DNA from: Edaphobacter lichenicola
GTDB lineage: Bacteria > Acidobacteriota > Terriglobia > Terriglobales > Acidobacteriaceae
DNA length: 64,000 bases
Direction of reading: 5' to 3'
Assembly (NCBI RefSeq): GCF_014201315.1
Contig: NZ_JACHDY010000004.1
Coordinates: 372,001-436,000, forward strand
The notes under the pieces were generated by a model that made no database searches, was not told where the DNA came from, and saw only the letters and a program-made list of their open reading frames with translations. Made by a program: the position numbers and the translations under genes. This document shows, piece after piece, positions 50,450 through 60,067 of the stretch (its first letter is position 1; each line of letters opens with the position of its first letter).

Positions 50450-50850
50450 TCACTTGGGGAACGTGTCGCCGAACATGGGATGCCCGCTCCTGGACTGTTC
50501 CTTTGTAGCCTCGTCCTGAATGACATCCCAGTGTTCGACGAAAACACCGTCTTCCATTCGGACGATGTCCGTTATGATCCAGTTCGCCGGAAACCCCAAA
50601 CCCGAGTAACGTCCGTGCGCGATCACGTAGTCTCTTTCGGCCAGGATTACCCCAGGCTCGTACTTGGCCGTTGAGGGTAGGCTCTTTACCAGCCCGAGTA
50701 GACCTTCACGACCTGGGGGATGTGTGCGCTGTGCTGAATGTAGTTCGGTGACCAGAAGCGTTTCGCTGCCGCGTAGTCACGCTTGTTGAAGAGAGTGTCG
50801 AATGCTTCGAGCACGATTGCCTTATTCCGCTCTGGGGACGAGTTGCTCAT
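50450..50850 (-). pseudogene. SnoaL-like (NTF2-fold) protein gene, one frameshift
   Basis: ATG 50850 gives MSNSSPERNKAIVLEAFDTL, FNKRDYAAAKRFWSPNY and IQHSAHIP, then stops early at 50686. With one extra C in the run of five C at about 50715-50719 the frame continues PGREGLLGLVKSLPSTAKYE, RDYVIAHGRYSGLGFPANWI and VEHWDVIQDEATKEQS to TGA 50450. The joined protein is a complete SnoaL-like aldol-condensation family member of about 133 residues. A homopolymer loss is also a classic sequencing error. Confidence 0.75.
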
Positions 50851-51116
50851 TGTTTCTCCTGTACTTGTGAGGGACTGATCTGCGCTTTCACTCCATAAGA
50901 GTATTAACATAATCCAGAAGTTGCAAAGTATTTTGTGGAAACCTTCTTTAGAACATTTATCGCGCTCCATTCAAGAGAGCGAAGTATTTGCTGCTTATTA
51001 TCAAGGTGACGATTTTGTTGCACCCCAGACTAAGCGGTTTTCATCGAAGTAGCGTAGATTATGATAATACTCTAGAAGTTCTTGCTACCCTTGGCGAGAG
51101 AGATCACGAGGAAGCT

Positions 51117-51446
51117 ATGAGCGCCTACGTAATTGTCGAAGCAACAGTTGTTGACGAAGAATCTCGCCGCCGCTATGCCTCCCAGGCCGAGCCGCTTTTG
51201 CGGGAAGTCGGTGCCGAGGTGATTGCCTTTGGGCCGTGGCAAGTCCTATCCGGTGAGCCCGCGTTCAACGACGGCATGATTATTCGGTTTCCGGACAATG
51301 AAACTGCCTCGGCTTGGTATCAATCGCCCGCCTATCAAAGCCTCCTGGAAATCCGCGCTGCCGCCTTCGATTGCCGTTTCCGCCTTGTCAATGAACGTCG
51401 AAGGGCGAAAGACTCTCACGAGAGGGTTCCTCCGGAAGGTAGTTGA
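51117..51446 (+). CDS. DUF1330 protein
   Basis: A 109-residue protein from ATG 51117, which follows GAGGA; the longer frame to 50988 has no support. DUF1330 features are SAYVIVEATVVDEESRRRYA, LREVGAEVIAFGPWQVLSGE, MIIRFPDNETASAWYQSPAY and a final CRFRLVNE. A TetR gene follows 82 bp downstream in the same direction, so they may be one unit. It is distinct from the other DUF1330 protein at 40709 (low identity by eye). Confidence 0.85.
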   Translation: MSAYVIVEATVVDEESRRRYASQAEPLLREVGAEVIAFGPWQVLSGEPAFNDGMIIRFPDNETASAWYQSPAYQSLLEIRAAAFDCRFRLVNERRRAKDSHERVPPEGS

Positions 51447-51528
51447 AACCCCGATAGAAACCCGCACGTTGCGGAGGTTAGCGATTGGAGCGAGCCATGC
51501 GGACTCGGGGAAGAAATGGTGATGGTAG

Positions 51529-52101
51529 ATGGGTTATTCGAAGAGAGATAAGGCGGAGACACACACTCGGATCGTGAGCGTTGCTGCCAAGAGGTTTCGT
51601 GAACTCGGTCTCGAAGGCATCGGCGTTGCCGATGTAATGAAGGAAGCCGGTGTTACTGTCGGCGGCTTCTACAAACATTTCGATTCACGCGATGAACTGG
51701 TGGTTGAGGCGCTGGCCACCGCATTCCAGGACCTTGATCGCTGGGAGGAACACACTGACACTTTAGCGAAACTTCTAGAGAATTATTTGTCCGAAGGACA
51801 TCGGGATGCTCCGGGAACAGGCTGCGCTTTGGGCGCTTTGCTCGGTGACATGCCTCGGGCGAGTCGATCGGCGAAAGCCGTGTATACCGCCCGACTCAAG
51901 CGCAGCTTGGCATACTCGACGGGCCTTGTTCCGCCAAATGCAGCCCCCGATCGGCGCGCCCGTTCGATTCTGATGATTAGTGCGATGCTAGGAGCGATCA
52001 ACCTGTCTCGTGCCGTGTCAGACCCAGACCTTTCACTAGAGATTCTCCAACGCACTCGTGATCAGTTAATCGGTTTGAACAAACCCGCGAAAGCGCATTA
52101 A
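51529..52101 (+). CDS. TetR/AcrR-family transcriptional regulator
   Basis: A 190-residue regulator: TRIVSVAAKRFRELGLEGIG, VADVMKEAGVTVGGFYKHF and DSRDELVVEAL form the DNA-binding domain, close to the AcrR/NemR-like group. The ligand domain contains CALGALLGDMPR. Such proteins often respond to electrophiles or quinones and control small oxidoreductases. The DUF1330 gene lies upstream in the same direction; the stop is 118 bp from the convergent TonB receptor gene. Confidence 0.9.
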   Translation: MGYSKRDKAETHTRIVSVAAKRFRELGLEGIGVADVMKEAGVTVGGFYKHFDSRDELVVEALATAFQDLDRWEEHTDTLAKLLENYLSEGHRDAPGTGCALGALLGDMPRASRSAKAVYTARLKRSLAYSTGLVPPNAAPDRRARSILMISAMLGAINLSRAVSDPDLSLEILQRTRDQLIGLNKPAKAH

Positions 52102-52219
52102 ACGGCTGAAGTACATGAGAAAAACTGAAGTGCCATGTCTACCGTACGAGTCAATTCGGCTCTGCCTGGGGTGCTGGGGATTGCCGTGGAGGCAAAGGCG
52201 TTCTCTCCGAGGAGATAAC

Positions 52220-55200
52220 TCAGAACTTAACCTTCAGGGCAAACTGACCGAAGCGGCGCTCATCGTTCGCACCACCATTGACGCCACCTTTCTTTGCCTG
52301 GATAGGGATGGTTGCGCCATCATAGCCGTAGTTGGCGACGTCATTATTGGACTCGGTGATGTAAAGATTATGGTGGTTGAAGATATCAAATCCTTCTGCT
52401 CTCAATTCAACCTCGATACCTTCTCTGATCAGAAGACTTTTACTTGCCGCAAGATCGAAGTTCCAAGCGCCTGGCCCGGAAAACGCGTTCCGATGGGTCA
52501 TCGCAGAGGGATATGGCCCGAAGTCGGATATTCCACCGAGCGCCGGATTGCCGTAGCTTACGGCTGCGGGTAAAGAGACAAGGTCGTAGAGGTTCGCGCC
52601 GGAGCCGTTCTGATCTTTTGCTTTAGTGAAACTGTAGTTCGAGATGGTTGTACCAGGCGTGTAGCGAGGTATGCCGACCCCGGCGCTGCGATTCAGCGAG
52701 TTGCTGCTATCGGAGACCGTGAATGGCGTCCCAGTGCGGACAGTGTAAATACCAGTGACCTCATATCCTCCAAGGAGTCTCCCCGTGAGGGAGTGATTAT
52801 TCTTAAACCACTGGGTTCTGTAAATCGGCGCCAAGACGAATCGCTGCCGAATGTCGAAGTCCGAGGCCCCATGGTCCAGCCCAGGGTTGAACGGATCGAG
52901 ATAGCCAAGATTGCCAATGCCGTTGACCGAGCTATTGCTCTCAGAGAACGTCGAGCTCAGATTGTCAGTCGAGTGCGCGACAGTATAGTTTGCTGTGATA
53001 ATGAGCCCCGTGCGCTCGAGATCTGTCATCTGAAAACCGAGGTTCAAGCCGTTGTAGTAAGAATCTCCCTCGCTGCCACGGTTGTTGATCGACCCGTATT
53101 GATTGTTGAGGCGCGAGTAGATGAAGTTGCCGCTAGCGTCCTGAACAGGGTCGCCGAGATAGACGTTGCCGGCACCACGCAAGTTGTAGCCCTTGACGTC
53201 GTAAAGATGTGTCCCGCGTGAACCAACGTAAGCGATGGATGCAACCACGTTATTCGCGAGCTGCCTCTCTACTGTCAGGCTGTAGAACTGCGTTGCCGCC
53301 GTGCGAATGTTTTCATCTACGTTTCTCAAGCTGGTTGGCGGAAGCGGAACCGTTCCACTGGAGCCGCCAATGGGACCAGCGTTGTTCGTCGTTATGGGCG
53401 AGGGTGTCGTGATCTGGACCACAGCGTAGTTGGGTGGATTCTGGATGACATTAAAGGTTACATTTCCAAAGTTCCTCTCGTAGGCTATTCCGTATCCACC
53501 ACGCAGACTTGTTTTGCCATCGCCGTTGATGTCATAGGCAAAGCCGACACGAGGTCCAACAGTGCCGTACTGCGGATTCCACAATTTACCGATGGGACTA
53601 TCAGGAGCCGTGAACACCTGGCCATTGCGAATCTGCTCTTGAAGCGTCGCACCTGGGCCGTAGTAGAAGTTGGCATCGAGGTTCTGCTTATTATTGTGCT
53701 GGATCCCGTAGTACTCATAGCGCACACCATAGTTGAGCGTGAAGCGCGGAGTGATCTTCCACGCATCCTGCGCGTACACTGCCCAGTCTTTGAACCGGTC
53801 GCTACGGGCAAAGTTCGGTTGCGAGGCGGGTAGAGTGATCTGACATTGCGGTGTCTGGACGAGATTGCCAGTCGCGTAGTTGCGCTCACAGGGCAGCGCG
53901 CCTTTCGGGTCAACAGCGCCCTCAAAGATCGAAAGTGTTCCATTCAAAAAGTTATCCAGGCCCGTTGGAGCACTTGTGCCGATCCCCTCAACTGCCTGCG
54001 CATAGGCGCCATACAGGATGTTGTTCTGGATATAAAGCAATTGAGTACCGGCCTTGAAGGAGTGTTGACCCTTCGTCCAGTCAATGTCCTCGCTGATCTG
54101 AGCAGTATTCTGTGGTCCTCCAGATGGAAGTCCCCCAGTTCCTTCAAACTGACTGTAGAAGCCAGGAAACTGAACCAGATTCCCGCCGATCGTCGCATTG
54201 TTATAAAGAAACAGGGTAGGGGCGTTCTGCTGCGACGTATCGAAGGGTTGACTCAGCGTGTGACGAGTAAAGCTCAACTTCGTGCTGGACACCAGGGAGC
54301 CGGAAAACTCGTGGGTCAGGCCGAAGAGTGCGGCGTTGTCCCGCTCGGAAGCACCAACGTTATATTGCGAGTACGGCGTACTGAACATCGAACCGTTTTC
54401 ATCGAGCTCGTTGTAAAAGACATACCGCCCGTACATCTGAGTTCTTGGAGTCGCGTTGAAATCCACACGTCCAATCAAGTAATACGTGTTCTGCGGATCG
54501 CCGCCTCCGGCATTGGTGGGAGATGTAAACTGCGCTACACCGAATACCGGCGTGCTTCCAGGCAAAAGATCAAACGGTCCACCCGGAGTTGGATTCACAC
54601 CCGAAGCCACCACGTCGTCCTTGCTCAAGGTCTGGGTAAAAGCCGGAGCCGGAGACCCATACTGCGTGAAGAAGGCCTGAGTCGCCGAATTGGATGCAGC
54701 CAAAAACTGCGGCGTCGGCACCAGCGAGATCTGGTTGCCCGCGCTACGCACCCTCACCCACTCAGTACTCTGGAAGAAGAACAGCCGGTCTTTCAAGATT
54801 GGTCCACCTACATCGTAGCCAAACTGGTTGCGCGTGTAGCCGCCCTTCGGTACGCCGCTTTGCGCATTCTGAACCGTATTGGCGGTATAGGCCGCCAGGC
54901 GGTTGAACTCCCATGCTCCCCCATGAAATCGATTGGTCCCCGATTTGGTTACGACGCTGACGACGCCGCCTGACGCGCGACCGTACTGTGGCTCAAAGTT
55001 GCTGGTCGTAATGCGGTACTCCTGCACCGCATCGATCGGCACCGTGACCTCGGGCCCGGTAATGTAGGAGTCAACATTCTCAACCCCATCCAACAGAATC
55101 TCAGTGCCACTGGACCGTTGGCCGTTGAGCGAATATCCAACGCCGCGAGTTGTGTCGTTTTGGTCTCCGGTAGTCTTTGTCGCGCCACTCTGCGCTACCT

Positions 55201-55714
55201 TATCTCCAGAGCTGATGTTGCCGGAGATCGAGACAAAATCGTAGGGATTGCGAGTGAGGCTGGGCAGCTCTGAGACTTGGACACTGCTCACGATCTGCGA
55301 CACTTCCTGAGTCTGCGTATTGACAGTAGTCCCGCCCTGATCGATCACGGTCACTGTCTGTTGCGCACCACTGAGAGCGAACTTTATCGGAACCGTTGCG
55401 TGCCCGCCAACAGTGACTTCGACCCGTGCCTCGAACCGCTGAAAGCCCGGAGCGTCCGCCCTAACTGTATAAATGCCTGCCGCCACAGGGGGAAAGGTGT
55501 ACTCGCCGCTGTGATTCGTAGTTACCGTTCGTTCAGCGTTTGTCCCTGTATTGGTGAGCGTTACGGTCGCATCGGAGACGAGGGCTCCGCTTTGATCGAC
55601 CGCTAATCCCGACACAATGCCGGAATCGGTCTGCGCAGTTAGCAGAGCTGGAGAAACGGACAGAAAAAGCAGGACGAAAAGAATCGACGCGTGAACTGAG
55701 ATATTTCTGAACAT
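52220..55714 (-). CDS. TonB-dependent receptor, Oar-like, with carboxypeptidase-regulatory domain
   Basis: An intact outer-membrane receptor of about 1164 residues from ATG 55714 (GGAG seven bases upstream). A signal peptide ends near LLTAQ. The carboxypeptidase-regulatory domain (about residues 30-115) starts SGIVSGLAVDQSGALVSDAT. The plug contains GYSLNGQRSSGTEILLDGVE, and the barrel ends RRFGQFALKVKF with a terminal Phe. The substrate is not evident, since no hydrolase or transporter sits beside it. Like the receptor at 2634 it is unbroken, in contrast to the two wrecked receptors at the right edge. Confidence 0.92.
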   Translation of the reverse strand: MFRNISVHASILFVLLFLSVSPALLTAQTDSGIVSGLAVDQSGALVSDATVTLTNTGTNAERTVTTNHSGEYTFPPVAAGIYTVRADAPGFQRFEARVEVTVGGHATVPIKFALSGAQQTVTVIDQGGTTVNTQTQEVSQIVSSVQVSELPSLTRNPYDFVSISGNISSGDKVAQSGATKTTGDQNDTTRGVGYSLNGQRSSGTEILLDGVENVDSYITGPEVTVPIDAVQEYRITTSNFEPQYGRASGGVVSVVTKSGTNRFHGGAWEFNRLAAYTANTVQNAQSGVPKGGYTRNQFGYDVGGPILKDRLFFFQSTEWVRVRSAGNQISLVPTPQFLAASNSATQAFFTQYGSPAPAFTQTLSKDDVVASGVNPTPGGPFDLLPGSTPVFGVAQFTSPTNAGGGDPQNTYYLIGRVDFNATPRTQMYGRYVFYNELDENGSMFSTPYSQYNVGASERDNAALFGLTHEFSGSLVSSTKLSFTRHTLSQPFDTSQQNAPTLFLYNNATIGGNLVQFPGFYSQFEGTGGLPSGGPQNTAQISEDIDWTKGQHSFKAGTQLLYIQNNILYGAYAQAVEGIGTSAPTGLDNFLNGTLSIFEGAVDPKGALPCERNYATGNLVQTPQCQITLPASQPNFARSDRFKDWAVYAQDAWKITPRFTLNYGVRYEYYGIQHNNKQNLDANFYYGPGATLQEQIRNGQVFTAPDSPIGKLWNPQYGTVGPRVGFAYDINGDGKTSLRGGYGIAYERNFGNVTFNVIQNPPNYAVVQITTPSPITTNNAGPIGGSSGTVPLPPTSLRNVDENIRTAATQFYSLTVERQLANNVVASIAYVGSRGTHLYDVKGYNLRGAGNVYLGDPVQDASGNFIYSRLNNQYGSINNRGSEGDSYYNGLNLGFQMTDLERTGLIITANYTVAHSTDNLSSTFSESNSSVNGIGNLGYLDPFNPGLDHGASDFDIRQRFVLAPIYRTQWFKNNHSLTGRLLGGYEVTGIYTVRTGTPFTVSDSSNSLNRSAGVGIPRYTPGTTISNYSFTKAKDQNGSGANLYDLVSLPAAVSYGNPALGGISDFGPYPSAMTHRNAFSGPGAWNFDLAASKSLLIREGIEVELRAEGFDIFNHHNLYITESNNDVANYGYDGATIPIQAKKGGVNGGANDERRFGQFALKVKF

Positions 55715-56563
55715 AGCTGGACTCCATTCAAGTGTTGGTGCGCAGGCGGTCTTCCGTTCCGACTCCGAATCATCGACATCGGGAGGCCTGAAGGCCTTCG
55801 TCCCGTTGACTTCAAGTAACACTTGAGTCACTCATAGCGAAGGCAGTTACTGCTCGTGCCACGTGCTGTTCTGCACTCTCCGGGAGCATGGATCGTCTTG
55901 CAAAGTAAACAGATTTGCAACCCGCAGCCCGGTGCAGTGCATTATGTGCGACACTTCCGCGGTCAACAACAGCCTTGTGACGAGTGCCGCACAGAATGTG
56001 ACAAACGGCAGAATCCGTGGGTTGATTTACAGGTGACGAATCTCCGCGCGGTGAGGACTGATGACTGACGATCGATGGGAGGCGTCGCCGGAAGAGAGGA
56101 TTCGAGAGTTCATCTTCTCATCGTCGACTCATGTTCTTCCCGGGCTTGGCCAGCTTCGTCACTCCGCCCCGCTATCCGTCACATGTGAGCTAGCCAGCAC
56201 ATATTCCGGATGTATGGTTGCACAGTAAGCTCCTGTGTCGAGGCCAGTGACGTATTGTTAGCAAAATAATTCAGCGGAACCGATAACTACAGTTCCGTCT
56301 CTCGCAGCGAAATCATCAAGGAGGCTAGAGCGGCGCGATTACATAGTTCCAATTATGTGACGAGTTGCTCCTTGTGGTGACCAACAGCACACTGGGGTAG
56401 TTAGAGCCTTCTTTACACGTGACGAGACACCCCATAACCGTGGAACTTCGCTGATTATCTGCCGTAATCCCGCAAGTCTAGGTAGCGCCGGCTACGCTTC
56501 ATGGGATGTAGTTAGTTGAAAAGACCCGGAGACATGGCCAGATCTCACTACTGGAGGAAAATC
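55715..56563. other. Long intergenic stretch between receptor and Sel1 genes
   Basis: About 850 bp without a supported gene. The receptor promoter should lie in the first 150 bp. A CGGAAC/GTTCCG inverted repeat with an 11-bp spacer lies at 56275-56297. CTGGAGGAA at 56551 is the ribosome site of the Sel1 gene. Confidence 0.4.
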
Positions 56564-57706
56564 ATGGTTCGAATAACTCGCGACCCTCTCCTAGTCTCCG
56601 TAAAACTCGTTAGAGCCCTGTTACTCGCTATCGGTGTAATCCTACTTGCAGGTTATGTGCCTTCAGCGGAGGGAACAGATATCACTCAGCTAAAGGCAGA
56701 TGCTCAAAAGGGCTACGCTTCTCAACAAATTGAACTGGCCGCGGCTTACTTTACAGGCAACGGAGTAACGCAGGATGCGAAGCAGGCCGCGTACTGGTAC
56801 CAAAAAGCCGCTGAAGCCGGAGATCTTGAGGCGGAAAATGAGATCGGCTTCTTCTATCAGGCTGGCATAGGTGTTTCGGTCGATCGGGCGCGTGCCTTGC
56901 ACTGGTACCAACTCGCCGCCGCCTCCGGCCTTACAAGAGCAAAAGTGAATCTGGGCGTGTTGTACGTGTGGGGCCTCGGCGTTGCCAAAGATGAGGAGCT
57001 GGCCGTGCAATTCTTTCACGAAGCGGCCAGCAGGGGAGACGGAGTCGCTGCCAGTTATCTGGGCGACCTCTACTACTTCGGGATCGGCGTGAAGCAGGAC
57101 AAAGCCGCCGCCGAGACCTGGTACAAAACCGGTGTGAAGCTGCACGATCCTGTCGCCGCCTACAATCTCGGCACACTCTTCTCGGTGAATGCGGACCATC
57201 CGCACGATCTTCGCAAAGCCGAGGCTTTTTTGCGCTCATCTGCCGCCGACGGATACATACCAGCCATTCACTCGCTGGGACTGCTCCTGGTCAACCATCC
57301 CGAGCTTGCAACGTCTCCAAAGGAGGGACCATCCCTCCTGGAAACCTCAGCGAGCGCAGGTTACTGGAAATCTTCAGTCGTGCTAGGAGCCCTTGCACGG
57401 GACGGCAAACGCGTCCCCGCAGACAGCAAAGCCGCCTACCTCCACTTCCGTATGGCCATTCTGCAGGGTGGAGAATCCGCGATGAGCCTGGTCAGATACG
57501 ACATCACAGCACTCACAAAAAAGCTGGGCACTCAGCAGGCCGGAGCGCTGGACTCGGACGCAAATAACTGGTATCAGCAACACCGCACGCCTCTTCTCTT
57601 CGTCTTTAAAGACGGTGACAAGCGGCAACGCTTTCCCGCATCGGCACTTGCAGTCTCGACAGATGGTCTGTACGCTGGTCAACTGCTTTACGTGCCAGCT
57701 TCCTGA
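56564..57706 (+). CDS. Exported Sel1-repeat protein
   Basis: A 380-residue protein from ATG 56564, after GGAGG. A signal/anchor segment (KLVRALLLAIGVILLAGYVP) is followed by about seven Sel1 repeats, for example AYFTGNGVTQDAKQAAYWYQ, IGFFYQAGIGVSVDRARALH, LGDLYYFGIGVKQDKAAAET. The last ~60 residues (NWYQQHRTPLLFVFKDGDKR) form a non-repeat tail. Sel1 proteins scaffold envelope or signalling complexes. The gene lies 116 bp upstream of the LytS/LytTR pair in the same direction, so a sensor link is possible. Confidence 0.88.
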   Translation: MVRITRDPLLVSVKLVRALLLAIGVILLAGYVPSAEGTDITQLKADAQKGYASQQIELAAAYFTGNGVTQDAKQAAYWYQKAAEAGDLEAENEIGFFYQAGIGVSVDRARALHWYQLAAASGLTRAKVNLGVLYVWGLGVAKDEELAVQFFHEAASRGDGVAASYLGDLYYFGIGVKQDKAAAETWYKTGVKLHDPVAAYNLGTLFSVNADHPHDLRKAEAFLRSSAADGYIPAIHSLGLLLVNHPELATSPKEGPSLLETSASAGYWKSSVVLGALARDGKRVPADSKAAYLHFRMAILQGGESAMSLVRYDITALTKKLGTQQAGALDSDANNWYQQHRTPLLFVFKDGDKRQRFPASALAVSTDGLYAGQLLYVPAS

Positions 57707-57822
57707 CGACACGAGGAATAGAATGTATGGTTGCATTCCTATTTCGTCCATAAAGGAAGAAGGGCGAGGATGATTCCCTGAACCTTCCGCCGATAAGTCG
57801 CACACGCGCACAACCATTCTTC

Positions 57823-58920
57823 ATGCATCCGGCAATCTTTGTGAGCGCGTCGGTCCTGCTGGGCACCTTGTTCGCCCTGCAGGAGTGGATGACCATGCGC
57901 CTGTGGAGTTACCGCATGAGCATAGGCCTCCTTTTTGCAGCATGGTGTGTGCAATATTTTTTGTGGGGCGTCATCTGCTGGTTGCTGTGGAGATGGTGCG
58001 GGCCCTGGATTCAGCGGGCAAACGCATTTCGCATCTTCGCGCAAGTGCTTCCGCTCAGCATAGTTACCAGTGTCGTTGAAGAGATGATCTGGGTCGCTTG
58101 CTTTCCGCGTCTTCCGCTCAACCGCCCGCATATGACCTATTGGCACAGGCTGGCGTTTCATTTGGATGCGGAGTTCGTCGACAACTTGGTCATTTTCTGG
58201 TGTGCGTTTGTCCTCTTTCGCGGGATAGGCTACTACCAGAAATTCCGTGAAAAAGAGGCTGCGGCCGCTCAATTGTCGGTGGAACTGGCTCAGGCCCAGA
58301 TAGCCGCTCTCCGTATGCAATTGAATCCGCATTTCCTCTTCAACACCATGAACAGCATCTCCAGCCTCATGCGGACCGACATCGCTGCCGCCGACACAAT
58401 GCTGGAACAACTCGGCAGCCTCTTGCGTATTACCCTCGAGCGCGGCGAAGTGCAGTTCATTCGTCTCAATGACGAAATGGAGTTTGTGGAGATGTATCTC
58501 GCGATGCAGGAGCGCAGATTCACGGGCCGTGTACACCAGCAACTATGGGTACATCCGGAGTTGCATGATGCTCTTGTGCCTGCAATGATTCTCCAGCCGC
58601 TCATCGAGAACGCCTACACTCATGGCCTCTCCAGGCTCGACAGCAATGGCCTGCTCCACATCGAGGCAACAAGAAAAGACTCGCGCCTGACGCTGAGTGT
58701 TCTCAACAACGGCGCAGGCTTGAATTCGAATCCGCCCAAAGCCTCAGACGGTCAAGGGGTTGGGCTGGCCAATATTAGGAGCCGCCTGCAGCTGCACTAC
58801 GGAGATCAACACACATTTTGTATACGCGAGGTCGCACGAGATCAGGTCGAGGTAACAATAACGCTCCCGCTACAGTTCTCTTCTAGTCCCGCAGAGACAC
58901 TGACAAGGTTTGGTGCATGA
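57823..58920 (+). CDS. LytS-type sensor histidine kinase
   Basis: A 365-residue membrane kinase of the His_kinase (LytS/YehU) class. Four hydrophobic segments occupy the first ~135 residues, with no large periplasmic domain. The phospho-acceptor block is ALRMQLNPHFLFNTMNSISS (His170), followed by LLRITLERGE and the HATPase boxes ILQPLIENAYTHGL and GQGVGLANIRSRLQLHYG. Its stop overlaps the start of the LytTR regulator (ATGA), so the two form one coupled system. Confidence 0.92.
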   Translation: MHPAIFVSASVLLGTLFALQEWMTMRLWSYRMSIGLLFAAWCVQYFLWGVICWLLWRWCGPWIQRANAFRIFAQVLPLSIVTSVVEEMIWVACFPRLPLNRPHMTYWHRLAFHLDAEFVDNLVIFWCAFVLFRGIGYYQKFREKEAAAAQLSVELAQAQIAALRMQLNPHFLFNTMNSISSLMRTDIAAADTMLEQLGSLLRITLERGEVQFIRLNDEMEFVEMYLAMQERRFTGRVHQQLWVHPELHDALVPAMILQPLIENAYTHGLSRLDSNGLLHIEATRKDSRLTLSVLNNGAGLNSNPPKASDGQGVGLANIRSRLQLHYGDQHTFCIREVARDQVEVTITLPLQFSSSPAETLTRFGA

Positions 58921-59675
58921 TGATCCACGCTATCCTGGCCGACGATGAAGTCTTAGCGAGACAGAAGCTGCGCCAGTTGCTTCGCGACGAGCCTGAGATC
59001 GAAATTGTCGGTGAAGGAGCATCAGCTTCTGAAACGATCGACCTGGTGCGTGCTACTGGACCGGAGTTACTTTTTCTCGATATCCGCATGCCAGGAATGG
59101 ACGGCTTCGATATCATCGGCAAGCTCTCTGTCGGTAGCGACTCCGTCGTTCCCCGCATCATCTTCACGACCGCGTACGACTGCTATGCGTTACGTGCGTT
59201 TGAGATACACGCAGTAGACTACCTACTCAAACCGTTTACCTCCGAGCGCTTGCATTCGGCGGTGCAGCGTGCCCGTGAGCAGATCTACGCTACAAAGCAA
59301 GATGCCGGACGCAGCAATGGGCGCAGTAGCCAGAACGCGAGCTATACAACACGTATTGTCTTCAAGTCTCGTGGGCGCATCCTCTTTCTCCCCGTCTCCG
59401 ACATCCGATGGATTGGAGCGGAAGAAAATTATGTGCGCATTTGCACGGAAACGGAAAAGCACCTGCTGCGGGAGACAATGAGTCATCTGGAAGAAAAGCT
59501 TGACCCACAAATGTTCCTGCGCGTGCATCGTTCCGCCATCGTCAATTTGCAGTACTTGAAGGAAGTGCGTACGGAACCCAGCGGCGAATTCACGGTTGTG
59601 CTGGTAAATGGCCAGAAAATTGCCATGAGTCGCAGCTATCATGCTCGAATCAGCGATTGGCTGGCTCGTAGTTGA
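58917..59675 (+). CDS. LytTR-family response regulator
   Basis: A 252-residue regulator with a receiver domain (phospho-acceptor Asp55 in LLFLDIRMPGMDGFDIIGK; conserved FTTAYD and YLLKPF) and a C-terminal LytTR DNA-binding domain (about 145-250: RGRILFLPVSDIRWIGAEEN, LHVHRSAIVNL-type strand, GQKIAMSRSYHARI). Partner of the LytS kinase encoded with a 4-base overlap. LytTR proteins bind direct repeats and often control envelope or surface genes. The next downstream gene is the broken TonB receptor, whose regulation could once have depended on this pair. Confidence 0.93.
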   Translation: MMIHAILADDEVLARQKLRQLLRDEPEIEIVGEGASASETIDLVRATGPELLFLDIRMPGMDGFDIIGKLSVGSDSVVPRIIFTTAYDCYALRAFEIHAVDYLLKPFTSERLHSAVQRAREQIYATKQDAGRSNGRSSQNASYTTRIVFKSRGRILFLPVSDIRWIGAEENYVRICTETEKHLLRETMSHLEEKLDPQMFLRVHRSAIVNLQYLKEVRTEPSGEFTVVLVNGQKIAMSRSYHARISDWLARS

Positions 59676-60067
59676 GTGGACAATCCGGATTTGATGTACC
59701 GGACGACGTTTCGCTCGAATTAAGTTACCGATAGACATCACGCATTTAGCCTTCCCGTCTGTTCGTCCCAGCCTGCTCGACTGATAGCGGAGGAACCCGC
59801 TCGTGGAACTGTAACTCTTGGGAAACGGAAGCTGTGGGACAGAAGGAACGCAGAGAGGATTTCGACCCGCGACGGAGAAACTTTTCCTGAGGTCGACTAA
59901 TTTACCTCAGATTGACACTTTCTCGCCACATTCAATGTGTGATTGGAATGGACGATCCTCAAGCTCATTCTCTTCCTGTCCGTATGCTAAGCGTAAGAAG
60001 AAATCGGTGAAAACTTCGGTCCCGATAGCCTCGGCTCGTTGAGAGGGCAACATCATTAGGAAAATGT
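59676..60067. other. Intergenic stretch before the broken TonB receptor
   Basis: About 390 bp without a recognised gene; short frames only. It probably held the promoter of the receptor at 60068. Confidence 0.4.

Noticed and set aside
53846..54973. A 375-residue plus-strand frame inside the second TonB receptor
   Set aside because: It is antisense to the receptor barrel and basic in composition, with no recognisable domain.
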